64,000 nucleotides of DNA from Inquilinus sp052078665 (GTDB lineage Bacteria; Pseudomonadota; Alphaproteobacteria; DSM-16000; Inquilinaceae): NCBI RefSeq assembly GCF_052078665.1, contig NZ_JBQJIK010000040.1, forward strand, positions 8,661 through 72,660. Reading direction: 5' to 3'. Position numbers and translations under genes: made by a program. This document shows, in pieces, positions 54,837 to 63,157 of this stretch. Within the stretch, counting starts at the first letter, position 1; every line of letters begins with the position of its first letter. The notes under the pieces were generated by a model that was given only the letters and a program-made list of their open reading frames with translations, was not told the origin of the DNA and did no database searches.

Positions 54837-56111
54837 ATGAGATTGCAGGCATCCGCCGCTTTGGTCTGCGCGGCGCTGGCGGCCTCGGCCGTGGCCGCCT
54901 CGGCCGCCGCGGCCCCGGCGGCGATCGAGCTGACCTACATGCTCTGGGGCTCGCCGTCGGAGGGCGAGGTCTGGCGCGGCGTCGCCGACGCCTTCGAGGC
55001 CAAGCACCCGGAGATCAAGGTCAAGATCGAGGTCGCCGACTGGTCGTCCTACTGGCAGAAGCTGCGGGTGGTGGTGGCCGGCGGCAACCCGCCCGACATC
55101 TTCGCCATGGACGCGCCACTGTATCCGGACTGGCAGTCGCGCGGCGCGCTGCTGAACCTGCAGCCCTATCTCGACGCCGACCCGAAGGCGCTGGACGACA
55201 TCTACCCGATCACGCTCGAGGCCTATCGCAGCGCGGACGGGATCTACGGCCTGCCGCGGGATTTCCAGACCATCGTCCTCTACTACAACAAGGACATGTT
55301 CGACGCCGCCAAGCTGCCCTATCCGACCGCGGATTGGAGCTGGGACGACCTGCGGCGCACGGCCAAGGCCCTGACCCTCGACAAGAACGGCGACGGCACC
55401 ACCGACCAATGGGGCTTCTGGTCCGAAATCGGCGACCCCGAGCCGTTCTGGGGCGCGGTGGTGTGGAGCTATGGCGGCGACATCATCAGCGCCGACCGCA
55501 GCCGCACTTTGCTGGCCGAGGGGCCGGCGCGCGACGCCTGGCACTTCATCGCCGGCATGGCGCTGGACGACAAGGCGCTGCCGACGCCGGAGCAACTGAA
55601 GCAGTACGGCACCGACGGCTTCTCCGCCGGCATCGCCGCCATGACCGTGTCCGGCCACTGGGTGGTGCCGGAATATGCCGAGCGCGGCTTCGCCTGGGGC
55701 GTGGCGCCGCTGCCGTCCGGGCCGAAGGGGCGGGTGACCAGCGTCAACAGCGCCGGCTTCGTCATCTCCAAGACCACGGCGCATCCGCAGGAGGCCTGGG
55801 AGTTCGTGAAGTTCGCTGCCAGCCCTGACGGGCAGGCGGCCCTCGCCAAGCTCGGCCTCGCCGTGCCGATCCTGAAATCGGTGGCGGAAGGCCCGGCCTA
55901 TCTCGACCAGCCCGGCCCGAAGATCGACCAGCGCGTGTTCCTCGACGCCCTGTCCTACGCCCGGCTGAAGCCGTCCTTCCGCGGCTATGAGGAATGGGCG
56001 ACCGTGGTCGGCGACGCGCTGCTGCCGGTCTGGAACGGCGATGCCGCGATCGACGACGCGCTGGACGAGATCGGCCCCGCCGCCGACGACGTCCTGCAGG
56101 GCCAGCACTGA
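54837..56111 (+). CDS. Sugar ABC transporter substrate-binding protein (family 1)
   Basis: A 424-aa periplasmic protein with a long alanine-rich signal peptide (LVCAALAASAVAASAAAAP). Family 1 features: IELTYMLWGSPSEGEVWRGVAD, GGNPPDIFAMDAPLYPDWQS, GLPRDFQTIVLYYNKDMFDAA and FSAGIAAMTVSGHWVVPEYA. GGGAGGCGAGAG precedes the ATG. Context (MelR-type regulator, MelA) suggests an alpha-galactoside such as melibiose or raffinose as ligand. Confidence 0.92.
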   Translation: MRLQASAALVCAALAASAVAASAAAAPAAIELTYMLWGSPSEGEVWRGVADAFEAKHPEIKVKIEVADWSSYWQKLRVVVAGGNPPDIFAMDAPLYPDWQSRGALLNLQPYLDADPKALDDIYPITLEAYRSADGIYGLPRDFQTIVLYYNKDMFDAAKLPYPTADWSWDDLRRTAKALTLDKNGDGTTDQWGFWSEIGDPEPFWGAVVWSYGGDIISADRSRTLLAEGPARDAWHFIAGMALDDKALPTPEQLKQYGTDGFSAGIAAMTVSGHWVVPEYAERGFAWGVAPLPSGPKGRVTSVNSAGFVISKTTAHPQEAWEFVKFAASPDGQAALAKLGLAVPILKSVAEGPAYLDQPGPKIDQRVFLDALSYARLKPSFRGYEEWATVVGDALLPVWNGDAAIDDALDEIGPAADDVLQGQH

Positions 56112-56121
56112 GACGGCCGCG

Positions 56122-57012
56122 ATGCCGCCGAACGGCCTCCGCGTCCAGGGTCGCGACCGCGCCTGGCTCCTGCTGCTGCTGGCGCCGACGCTGCTGGGCC
56201 TGCTGCTCGGCGCCCTCGGCTCGGTGGTGGCGACGGCGGGGCTCAGCCTGCTGCACTGGGACCTGCTGACGCCGCCGGGCTGGGCGGGGCTGCAGAACTA
56301 CGCCGACCTCGCGGTCGACCGCGGCTTCCTCAAGGCGCTCGGCAACACGCTGGCCTTCTCGGCGCTCTATGTGCCGCTGACGGTGGCGATCTCGCTCGGC
56401 GTCGCTTTGCTGCTGAACCGGCGGGTGACCTGGGTCGGGCTGTTCCGCGCGCTCTACTTCCTGCCGGTGATCACCTCGCCGACCGCGGTCGGGCTGATCT
56501 GGTCCTGGATCTTCGCCCAGGACCAGGGGCTGCTGAACGGCATCGTCACCGCGCTGGGCGGCGACCCGGTGCGCTGGCTCGGGCCCCGCATGGTGCTGGT
56601 CTCGGTGGTGATCGTGAACGTCTGGGGCGCGATCGGCGAAGGCATGATCGTGTTCCTGGCCGGGCTGCAGGCGGTGCCGCGCGACTATTACGAGGCTGCC
56701 CGGATCGACGGCGCCCGGCCGCGGCACCAGCTGCTGTTCATCACCCTGCCGCTGATGGTGCCCAGCCTGTTCTTCCAGACCGTGCTGTCGACCATCCATG
56801 CGTTCCAGGCCTTCGACTACATCTACATCCTGACCCGCACCGGCACCGGCGGCTCGACCCTGCCGACCGTCGTCTATTCGATCTACCGCACCGGCTTCGG
56901 CTTCTTCCGCATGGGCGATGCCGCGGCCCAGAGCCTGACTCTCGCCGCCATGATCCTGGTCCTGACGCTGGGCTATTTCCGGCTGCAGAAGCGCTGGGGG
57001 GTGCCGGCATGA
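56122..57012 (+). CDS. Sugar ABC transporter permease, MalF type
   Basis: A 296-aa CUT1 permease with about six membrane segments: LLLLAPTLLGLLLGALGSVV, FRALYFLPVITSPTAVGLIW and the coupling loop AARIDGARPRHQLLFITLP. Starts 10 bases after the binding-protein stop, and ends in an ATGA overlap with the MalG-type gene. Confidence 0.92.
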   Translation: MPPNGLRVQGRDRAWLLLLLAPTLLGLLLGALGSVVATAGLSLLHWDLLTPPGWAGLQNYADLAVDRGFLKALGNTLAFSALYVPLTVAISLGVALLLNRRVTWVGLFRALYFLPVITSPTAVGLIWSWIFAQDQGLLNGIVTALGGDPVRWLGPRMVLVSVVIVNVWGAIGEGMIVFLAGLQAVPRDYYEAARIDGARPRHQLLFITLPLMVPSLFFQTVLSTIHAFQAFDYIYILTRTGTGGSTLPTVVYSIYRTGFGFFRMGDAAAQSLTLAAMILVLTLGYFRLQKRWGVPA

Positions 57013-57872
57013 CCGCGGCCCTCGCTTTGCGCGCCCGCAGCGCCCGGCCGCGCACCCTCCGCCTCGGCGTCGACGCCCTGGCCTATGCCGTGCTGATCGC
57101 CGGTGCATTGCTGATGGTCGGGCCCTTCGCCTGGATGGTCTCGACCTCGCTGAAGCTGCCGGCCGACCAGTTCGGCCACGCTTTGATCCCGCCGCACCCG
57201 ACGGTCGAGAACTACCTGTCGCTGTGGCGGATCATCCCGTTCGACGGCCTGCTGTGGAACAGCCTGAAGGTCGCCGCGATCTCCACGATCGGGCAACTGC
57301 TGACCTGCTCGATGGGCGCCTTCGTCTTCGCCGTGGTCCGCTTCCCCGGCCGGCAGGTGCTGTTCGTGGCCCTCTTGGTGACGCTGATGATCCCGGCGCA
57401 GATGGCCGCGATCCCGCAATTCGTGATCTTCAAGTTCCTCGGCCTGTACGGCACCCAGGCGCCCTTATACCTGCCCAGCTTCCTCGGCGGCGCCTTCGGC
57501 TGCTTCCTGCTGCGCCAGTATTTCCTGACCATCCCGATCGAGCTGGCGGAGGCGGCGCGCATGGACGGCGCGTCGCTGCTGACGATCTGGTGGCGGATCT
57601 ACCTGCCGCTGGCCCGGCCGGCCCTGGCGGCGCTGGCGATCTTCGCCTTCCTCTCCTCCTGGAACGACCTGTTCAGCGCCCTGATCTACCTGCCCAGCGA
57701 CCTGGAGAAGACGACGCTGCCGGTCGGGCTGGCCCTGATGCAGCAGCAATACGCCGCGCAATGGACCGTGATGATGGCCGCCGTCCTGGTCAGCATCGCC
57801 CCGATCCTGATCGCCTTCAGCCTGGCCCAGCGGCACTTCATCGAAGGCATGGCGCTGTCCGGCCTGAAATAA
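57009..57872 (+). CDS. Sugar ABC transporter permease, MalG type
   Basis: A 287-aa CUT1 permease: GPFAWMVSTSLKLPADQFG, FPGRQVLFVALLVTLMIPAQ, coupling loop AARMDGASLLTIWWRIYLP, and end QRHFIEGMALSGLK. ATGA-coupled to the MalF-type gene. No ATPase follows; the next gene is the alpha-galactosidase. Confidence 0.93.
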   Translation: MTAALALRARSARPRTLRLGVDALAYAVLIAGALLMVGPFAWMVSTSLKLPADQFGHALIPPHPTVENYLSLWRIIPFDGLLWNSLKVAAISTIGQLLTCSMGAFVFAVVRFPGRQVLFVALLVTLMIPAQMAAIPQFVIFKFLGLYGTQAPLYLPSFLGGAFGCFLLRQYFLTIPIELAEAARMDGASLLTIWWRIYLPLARPALAALAIFAFLSSWNDLFSALIYLPSDLEKTTLPVGLALMQQQYAAQWTVMMAAVLVSIAPILIAFSLAQRHFIEGMALSGLK

Positions 57873-57899
57873 CCCGACCGTTTCCAAGAAAGACCTCCC

Positions 57900-59219
57900 A
57901 TGGCCAAGATCTGCCTCATCGGTGCCGGCAGCACCGTCTTCGCCCAGTCGATCATCGGCGACATCCTCAGCCAGCCGGACCTGGCCGACAGCGTCGTCGC
58001 CCTGCACGACATCGACGGCGAGCGGCTGAACACCTCCGCCATCGTCGCCCGCCGCATCGGCGCCTCGCTCGGGCTGGACACTCTCCGGGTCGAGGCCTCG
58101 CTGGACCGGCGCCAAGCCATGGCGGGGGCCGATTTCGTCATCCTGATGATGCAGGTCGGCGGCTACCGCCCGGCGACGGTGACCGACTTCGAGATCCCGA
58201 AGCGCTACGGCCTGCGCCAGACCATCGGCGACACGCTCGGCATCGGCGGCATCTTCCGCGGCCTGCGCACCATCCCGGTGCTGCTGGAGATCTGCGAGGA
58301 CATGCGCGCGGTGTGCCCCAACGCCCTGCTGATGAACTATGTGAACCCGATGGCGATGAACTGCTGGGCGCTCGCCGAGGCGGCGCCGGACATCCGCTCG
58401 GTCGGCCTGTGCCACAGCGTGCAGGAGACCTCGGGCGACATGGCGCGCTGGCTGGGCGAGGCGCCGGAAAATCTCGACTACCTCTGCGCCGGCATCAACC
58501 ACGTCGCCTGGTTCCTGAAGTTCGAGAAGCGGCTGCCCGATGGCGGGCGCGAGAACCTGTATCCGCGGCTGAAGGCGCTGGCCGAGGCCGGCGTGGTGCC
58601 GGCGGGCGAGGCGGTGCGCTTCGACATGCTGCGCCGGACCGGGCATTTCGTCACCGAATCCAGCATCCATTTCGCCGAGTACAACCCCTGGTTCATCAAG
58701 GCCGGCCGCGACGACCTGCTGGAGCGGTACGAGGTGCCGCTGGACGAATATCCGCGCCGCTGCGAGGCGCTGATCGAGGAGTGGCACGCGCTGCGCGCCG
58801 GGCTGGAGGCCGATGACAGCCCGATCCCGGTCCGCCGCAGCAACGAATACGCCGCCGGCATCGTCCACGCCGTGGTCACCGGCCGGCATAACCTGATCTA
58901 CGGCAATGTCCGCAACGACGGGCTGATCGCCGACCTGCCCGACGCCGCGGTGGTCGAGGTGCCGTGCCATGTCGACCGCAACGGCGTGCAGCCGATCCGG
59001 ATCGGCCGCATCCCGAACCATCTGGCCGGCATCATGCGGCTGTCGATCAACGTCCAGCAGATGGTGGTCGAGGCGGCGCTGACCCGGTGCAAGGACGCCA
59101 TCCGCCACGCCGCGATGCTGGATCCGCACACCGCGGCCGAACTGTCCCTCGACGAGATCTGGCGTCTGGTGGACGATCTGATCGAGGCGCATGGCGACCT
59201 GCTGCCGCGCTATCATTGA
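57900..59219 (+). CDS. melA: Alpha-galactosidase, glycoside hydrolase family 4
   Basis: A 439-aa GH4 enzyme. These use NAD+ and Mn2+ to hydrolyse alpha-galactosides through an oxidation-elimination mechanism. The NAD-binding start KICLIGAGSTVFAQSII, the metal cysteine in GLCHSVQETSGD (C171), the GINHVAWF segment (N200-H201) and DNGLIADLP-like NDGLIADLPDAAVVEVP are all in place. The CHSVQ and INHVA motifs are those of MelA rather than 6-phospho-glycosidases. The enzyme is cytoplasmic and acts on sugar imported unphosphorylated by the ABC system just upstream, 27 bases away. Confidence 0.93.
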   Translation: MAKICLIGAGSTVFAQSIIGDILSQPDLADSVVALHDIDGERLNTSAIVARRIGASLGLDTLRVEASLDRRQAMAGADFVILMMQVGGYRPATVTDFEIPKRYGLRQTIGDTLGIGGIFRGLRTIPVLLEICEDMRAVCPNALLMNYVNPMAMNCWALAEAAPDIRSVGLCHSVQETSGDMARWLGEAPENLDYLCAGINHVAWFLKFEKRLPDGGRENLYPRLKALAEAGVVPAGEAVRFDMLRRTGHFVTESSIHFAEYNPWFIKAGRDDLLERYEVPLDEYPRRCEALIEEWHALRAGLEADDSPIPVRRSNEYAAGIVHAVVTGRHNLIYGNVRNDGLIADLPDAAVVEVPCHVDRNGVQPIRIGRIPNHLAGIMRLSINVQQMVVEAALTRCKDAIRHAAMLDPHTAAELSLDEIWRLVDDLIEAHGDLLPRYH

Positions 59220-59241
59220 GAAGCGAAAAGGGACACCGGGA

Positions 59242-60012
59242 ATGCCGGGTAGACTGGAAGGGCGCGTCGCCATCGTCATCGGGGCGGCGCGGGGCATCGG
59301 CGCGGCGATCGCCGAACGCTTCGCGGCGGACGGCGCGCGGGTGGTGATCGGCGACACCGATCCCGCGGCCGGGGCGGCGACGGCGGCGCGGCTGGGCGCC
59401 CGCTTCGTCGCCACCGACATCAGCCAGCGGGCGGATGCCGACGCCATCGTGCGGGCGGCGGTCGACGGCTTCGGCCGGCTCGACATCCTGGTGCAGAACG
59501 CTGCGATCTATCCCTGGACGCTGATCGAGGACATCGAGCCCGAGGAGTGGGACCGGGTGATGGCGGTCAACCTGCGCGGCACCTACCTGGCCGCGCGGGC
59601 GGCGCTGCCGGCGATGCGGGCGGGGGGAGGGGGCCGGATGATCTTCACCTCCTCGATCACCGGCCCCCGCGTCACCAGCCCGGGCCATGGCCACTACGCC
59701 GCGACCAAGGCCGGCATCAACGGCTTCCTCAAATCCGCGGCGCTGGAGTTCTCCGGCTACGGCATCACCGTCAACGGGGTCGAGCCCGGCAACATCCTGA
59801 CCGAGGGGATGCAGCAGCACCGCAGCGCCGAGTTCATCGCCATGATGGAACGGGCGGTGCCGCTGGGCCGGCTCGGCACGCCGCAGGACGTGGCCGCTTC
59901 GGTGGCCTTCCTGGCCTCGGACGACGCCGCCTACATCACCGGCACCACCATCGTCGTCGACGGCGGCCAGACCCTGCCGGAAGGCCACGACTTCCGCCTG
60001 CGGCCGCAATAG
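59242..60012 (+). CDS. SDR-family oxidoreductase
   Basis: A 256-aa classical short-chain dehydrogenase: cofactor motif VIGAARGIGAAIAERFAADG, NAAIYPW (NAG-type), catalytic Ser in FTSSITGPR, Tyr-Lys in HYAATKAG, and the C-terminal ASDDAAYITGTTIVVDGG. It is the last gene of the alpha-galactoside operon, 22 bases after melA, and may be a galactose dehydrogenase starting the oxidative galactose route; that assignment is from context only. Confidence 0.88.
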   Translation: MPGRLEGRVAIVIGAARGIGAAIAERFAADGARVVIGDTDPAAGAATAARLGARFVATDISQRADADAIVRAAVDGFGRLDILVQNAAIYPWTLIEDIEPEEWDRVMAVNLRGTYLAARAALPAMRAGGGGRMIFTSSITGPRVTSPGHGHYAATKAGINGFLKSAALEFSGYGITVNGVEPGNILTEGMQQHRSAEFIAMMERAVPLGRLGTPQDVAASVAFLASDDAAYITGTTIVVDGGQTLPEGHDFRLRPQ

Positions 60013-60035
60013 GGCAGGGCGGCCGGCGGGCGGGT

Positions 60036-61346
60036 TCAGCCGTGCTCCGGCGCGCCCGTGACCCGCCAGATCACATCGCCGACGTCGTCCGCCACCAGCA
60101 CCGAGCCGTCCGGGCCAAGAGTCACCCCCACCGGCCGTCCGTAGGAGGCGCGCTCGTCGGGGGACAGGAAGCCGGTCAGGATGTCGCGCACAGGCCCGGC
60201 GGGGCGTCCATTCACGAACGGCACGAAGACGACCTTGTAGCCGCTCAACGTGCTGCGGTTCCAGGAGCCGTGCTGTCCGATCGCCATGCCATCGGGGAAG
60301 CCGGGCAGGGTGCCGGCCGGAAGCCAGCACAGGCCCAGCGACGCCGTGTGCCCGCCCAATGCGAAATCCGGCGTTATGGCCGATGCGACCAGCGCCGGGT
60401 CCTGGGGCACCCGGTCGTCCACGATCCTGTCCCAATAGCAAAAGGGCCAGCCGTAGAAGCCGCCGTCGCGCACCGATGTCAGATAGTCGGGAGGCGTCTC
60501 GTCACCCAGCCCGTCGCGCTCATTCACCACGGTCCAGAGAGCCCCGGTCGTCGGCTCCCATGCCATGCCGACAGGATTGCGCAGGCCGGAGGCGAAGATG
60601 CGGTCCTGGCCGCTCTCGAGGTCCAGTTCGTGGATGGCCGCCCGGCCTTCCTCCGCCGCCAGCCCGTGGTCTCCGATATTGCTGAGCGAGCCGACACCGA
60701 TATAGAGCTTCCGCCCGTCGGGGCTCGCCAGCAGGCTGCGCGTCCAGTGCCCGCCGGGGTTCAGGTCGTTCAGCTTCCGCCCCGCTGCGCTGATGCGGTT
60801 GTCTCCGGGCGTGTACGGAAATGCCACCACGCCATCGGTGTTGCCGACATACAGCGTATCGCCGAGCTGCGCCATGCCGAACGGCTGGTTCAGCCCGTCG
60901 AGGAACACCTCGCGGGTCTCGGCGACGCCGTCGCCATCGGCATCGCGCAACAGCGTGATGCGGTTCGGGCTTTCTCCCACCGCGGCAGCACGCTTCATGG
61001 TGCTGAACATGGCGTAGTCGAAGACGGACTTGATGCCCCCCGGTGCACTCAGCGCCTCGGCCACGAGCGTGTCGCCATTCGACAGGACGTGGATCCAGCG
61101 CGGATGCTTCAGGCCGGCTGCGAAGGCGTTCACCTGGAGCCCCGGCGCAGCGACCGGCGTTTGCCCCGCACTCCATCCTCTTGCGGTCGGCATCTTCAGC
61201 GTCGGAATGCCCTGCGGCTTGGCTGCCGGGATCGCCGGCGTGCTGCCGAAGGCCGGCTCTTGCGAGCCGTCATGCCGGTGCCGTAAAAAGATCGCTCCGG
61301 CGCCGACCAGCGCGACCACTCGAGCAAAGATGCCGGACAAGCTCAT
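60036..61346 (-). CDS. PQQ-type sugar dehydrogenase / sorbosone dehydrogenase-like
   Basis: A 436-aa beta-propeller protein with an N-terminal membrane anchor (residues ~7-22, IFARVVALVGAGAIFL), so it is attached to the periplasmic side. Propeller motifs of the soluble glucose/sorbosone dehydrogenase family are visible: WIHVLSNGDTLVAE, RITLLRDADGDGVAETREVFLDGLNQPFGMAQLG, GLRNPVGMAWEP, NERDGLGDETPPDYLTSV and FYGWPFCYWD. PQQ binding is inferred from family. An AGAGGAA ribosome binding site precedes ATG 61346. Confidence 0.88.
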   Translation of the reverse strand: MSLSGIFARVVALVGAGAIFLRHRHDGSQEPAFGSTPAIPAAKPQGIPTLKMPTARGWSAGQTPVAAPGLQVNAFAAGLKHPRWIHVLSNGDTLVAEALSAPGGIKSVFDYAMFSTMKRAAAVGESPNRITLLRDADGDGVAETREVFLDGLNQPFGMAQLGDTLYVGNTDGVVAFPYTPGDNRISAAGRKLNDLNPGGHWTRSLLASPDGRKLYIGVGSLSNIGDHGLAAEEGRAAIHELDLESGQDRIFASGLRNPVGMAWEPTTGALWTVVNERDGLGDETPPDYLTSVRDGGFYGWPFCYWDRIVDDRVPQDPALVASAITPDFALGGHTASLGLCWLPAGTLPGFPDGMAIGQHGSWNRSTLSGYKVVFVPFVNGRPAGPVRDILTGFLSPDERASYGRPVGVTLGPDGSVLVADDVGDVIWRVTGAPEHG

Positions 61347-61441
61347 GGCGTTCCTCTACTTGCGTGAAACACGAGCGACACGAAGCGCCTCGAGGTGGGT
61401 CCCAACGATCTGTCAGGTTGTAGACGGGCCGTGAAGGCCGT

Positions 61442-62080
61442 TTGCGGACGAAAGGTGGTTGGATTCGACCCGAACGCCCAAAAGGCTTCGCGCTGATTGA
61501 CATCCGTATCATATCTCGCACCAACCGTCGGCGTCCGCTTCCAGGTGCCGACGGCGATGCCCGGTTCCGGGTCAGCCTCGACGGGCCGGCCGGGCGGGCG
61601 GCGCTGCCGGACGCCCGCGACGGTGCCGCGGCGAAGGAGACGCGCCGCAACCGGGTGGCCCGTGCCGTCTCCTGCTCGGTCGCCGCCAACCGCGACCTCG
61701 ATGCCGAGACCTGCGAGGCGCAGATCGCCGCGATGTGGAAGCGGCTGATCGACGACCCGGACATCGACGCCGACCTCGCTTTCTCCGGGCATGCGCTGGA
61801 GGAGATCGTCTTCCACCTCTGCCGCGACATGCGCATCCGTCCCGACCCGGCCTGGCTGAACCCGGACTATTCCGGCGCCGACTGGTTCGGACGGCGGAAG
61901 CGGGCGGCCAAGGACGGCGACAAGCCTCCCGTGCCCTGGTGGCCCGAGGACGGCCCGGATACCGGCCGCTACTGGCATCTCGACGAGAGCGACAAGATCT
62001 CGGTCGAGGGCTGGTACGACATCGAGACCGGCGAACGGCTCCACTGCGCGCCCTGGCTGCTGAAACCGGGCGGCGGCTGA
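61442..62080 (+). CDS. Hypothetical protein, start uncertain, possibly 5'-decayed
   Basis: A 212-codon frame. The region from about residue 35 on (FRVSLDGPAGRAALPDARDG onward) has the strong GC3 bias of real genes and a convincing acidic, tryptophan-rich C-terminus (WWPEDGPDTGRYWHLDESDK region). The first ~35 codons look non-coding, and no in-frame start other than ATG 61442 is visible. Either the start is 61442 or the true N-terminus has been lost. No known domain recognised. Confidence 0.5.
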   Translation: MRTKGGWIRPERPKGFALIDIRIISRTNRRRPLPGADGDARFRVSLDGPAGRAALPDARDGAAAKETRRNRVARAVSCSVAANRDLDAETCEAQIAAMWKRLIDDPDIDADLAFSGHALEEIVFHLCRDMRIRPDPAWLNPDYSGADWFGRRKRAAKDGDKPPVPWWPEDGPDTGRYWHLDESDKISVEGWYDIETGERLHCAPWLLKPGGG

Positions 62081-62137
62081 CCGCCGCCGGTCGCCGCCAT
62101 CCTTGCCGATCACCAGCCCGCCCAGCCTTTCCGCTCT

Positions 62138-62160
62138 CCCCCTCCCGCGAGGGGAGGGGG
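62138..62160. terminator. GC-rich hairpin between convergent genes
   Basis: CCCCCTCCC-GCGAG-GGGAGGGGG forms a 9-bp stem with a small loop, without a strong T-run. It lies between the convergent hypothetical and GH114-like genes. Its sequence resembles the CCCTCCCC/GGGGAGGG arms of the element at 35.9-36.2 kb. Confidence 0.4.
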
Positions 62161-62195
62161 ACGCATGTGCTTTGGCCGGGCCTGCCGTCAGCCGC

Positions 62196-63032
62196 TCAGC
62201 ACCATTTGTACTCGTAGCCGGACGACCCGGCCGGGACCACGTCGCGGTCGCGGTAGATGATCGAGATCGTGCTGCCGCGCGCGGCGCAGGCGGCGTTGAA
62301 GAAGCTGATCGGGTTGACCGGGTTGCCGTCCGCATCCCGGTTGTTGTCGTTGTACTCGATCTCGTAGACTTGGTTGCCGTAGATTTCGGTGAAGTCCTCG
62401 CACTCCGACCACACCTGGCATTCCTCGACGATCGCGAAGTCGAAGCCGATCTGCGAGATGCCGATCGGCGCCAGCTCGCTGGTGTTCTTCTGCGCGATGG
62501 CGAGGTTGGCGGCATGGGCGCGCTGCACCAGCAGCTTGGCGAAGGCGGTGTTGTGGGCTTTGGTCAGCACGGCCTGCGAGCGGGTCCAGGAATCGAGGTT
62601 GTCCGGCTCCACCGCCTTGAAGCCGTCGGCCGCACATTTGTCGATCCACGGCCCGATGATCGCCATCAGCGCGGTGCGCTTCGCCGCCGTCGAGGTGTCG
62701 AGCAGGTACTCGTCCGGCCAGTCCGGATCGATCACGTATTTGCCGTTCTTCTTGACCAGCAGGTTGGAATGGTTGGTGGTCCACCACACCGCGTCGTCGG
62801 GCTGGGTCTGGAACGCGTTGACGTAGCAGATGCTGTACTTGCCCGGGGCGGGCGCCGCCAGCCGGTCGCGGTCGACGATGGCGACGCCGGACGCGGCGGC
62901 ATAGGCGCCGCCGATCTGGTAGTCGAACCGGCCGTTCGCGGTCGGCCGGGTGAAAGCGCTCGCGGACGTGGCCGCAAGGATGCTCGCCGCGGCGACGGCA
63001 GCCGCCGTCGTCCGGAACCACAGTGCATGCAT
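62196..63032 (-). CDS. Secreted GH114-like (endo-alpha-1,4-polygalactosaminidase-type) protein
   Basis: A 278-aa exported protein with a Sec signal peptide (FRTTAAAVAAASILAATSAS, cleavage before FTRP). The mature part is a TIM-barrel of the GH114/DUF297 family: FDYQIGGAY, ICYVNAFQTQPDD, GPWIDKCAADGFKAVEPDNLDSW (the family Glu-x-Asn-Asp region), LAIAQKNTSELAP and FDFAIVEECQVWSECEDF. The family hydrolyses galactosamine polymers in biofilms or cell walls; activity here is inferred. ATG 63030-63032 fits the signal peptide; 125 bases upstream towards selC hold no gene. Confidence 0.82.
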   Translation of the reverse strand: MHALWFRTTAAAVAAASILAATSASAFTRPTANGRFDYQIGGAYAAASGVAIVDRDRLAAPAPGKYSICYVNAFQTQPDDAVWWTTNHSNLLVKKNGKYVIDPDWPDEYLLDTSTAAKRTALMAIIGPWIDKCAADGFKAVEPDNLDSWTRSQAVLTKAHNTAFAKLLVQRAHAANLAIAQKNTSELAPIGISQIGFDFAIVEECQVWSECEDFTEIYGNQVYEIEYNDNNRDADGNPVNPISFFNAACAARGSTISIIYRDRDVVPAGSSGYEYKWC

Positions 63033-63157
63033 GGGGGTCGTGACCTCTCGGGCCTGCCGTCCCCGCCTCGAGCCCATTCGCTCTGGCGTGGTTGGGGGCC
63101 GGGCTGGTTACCGGCTGGGGGCAGGCGCTGCTAGGATGTCCATCCTCCCGCGCAGGG

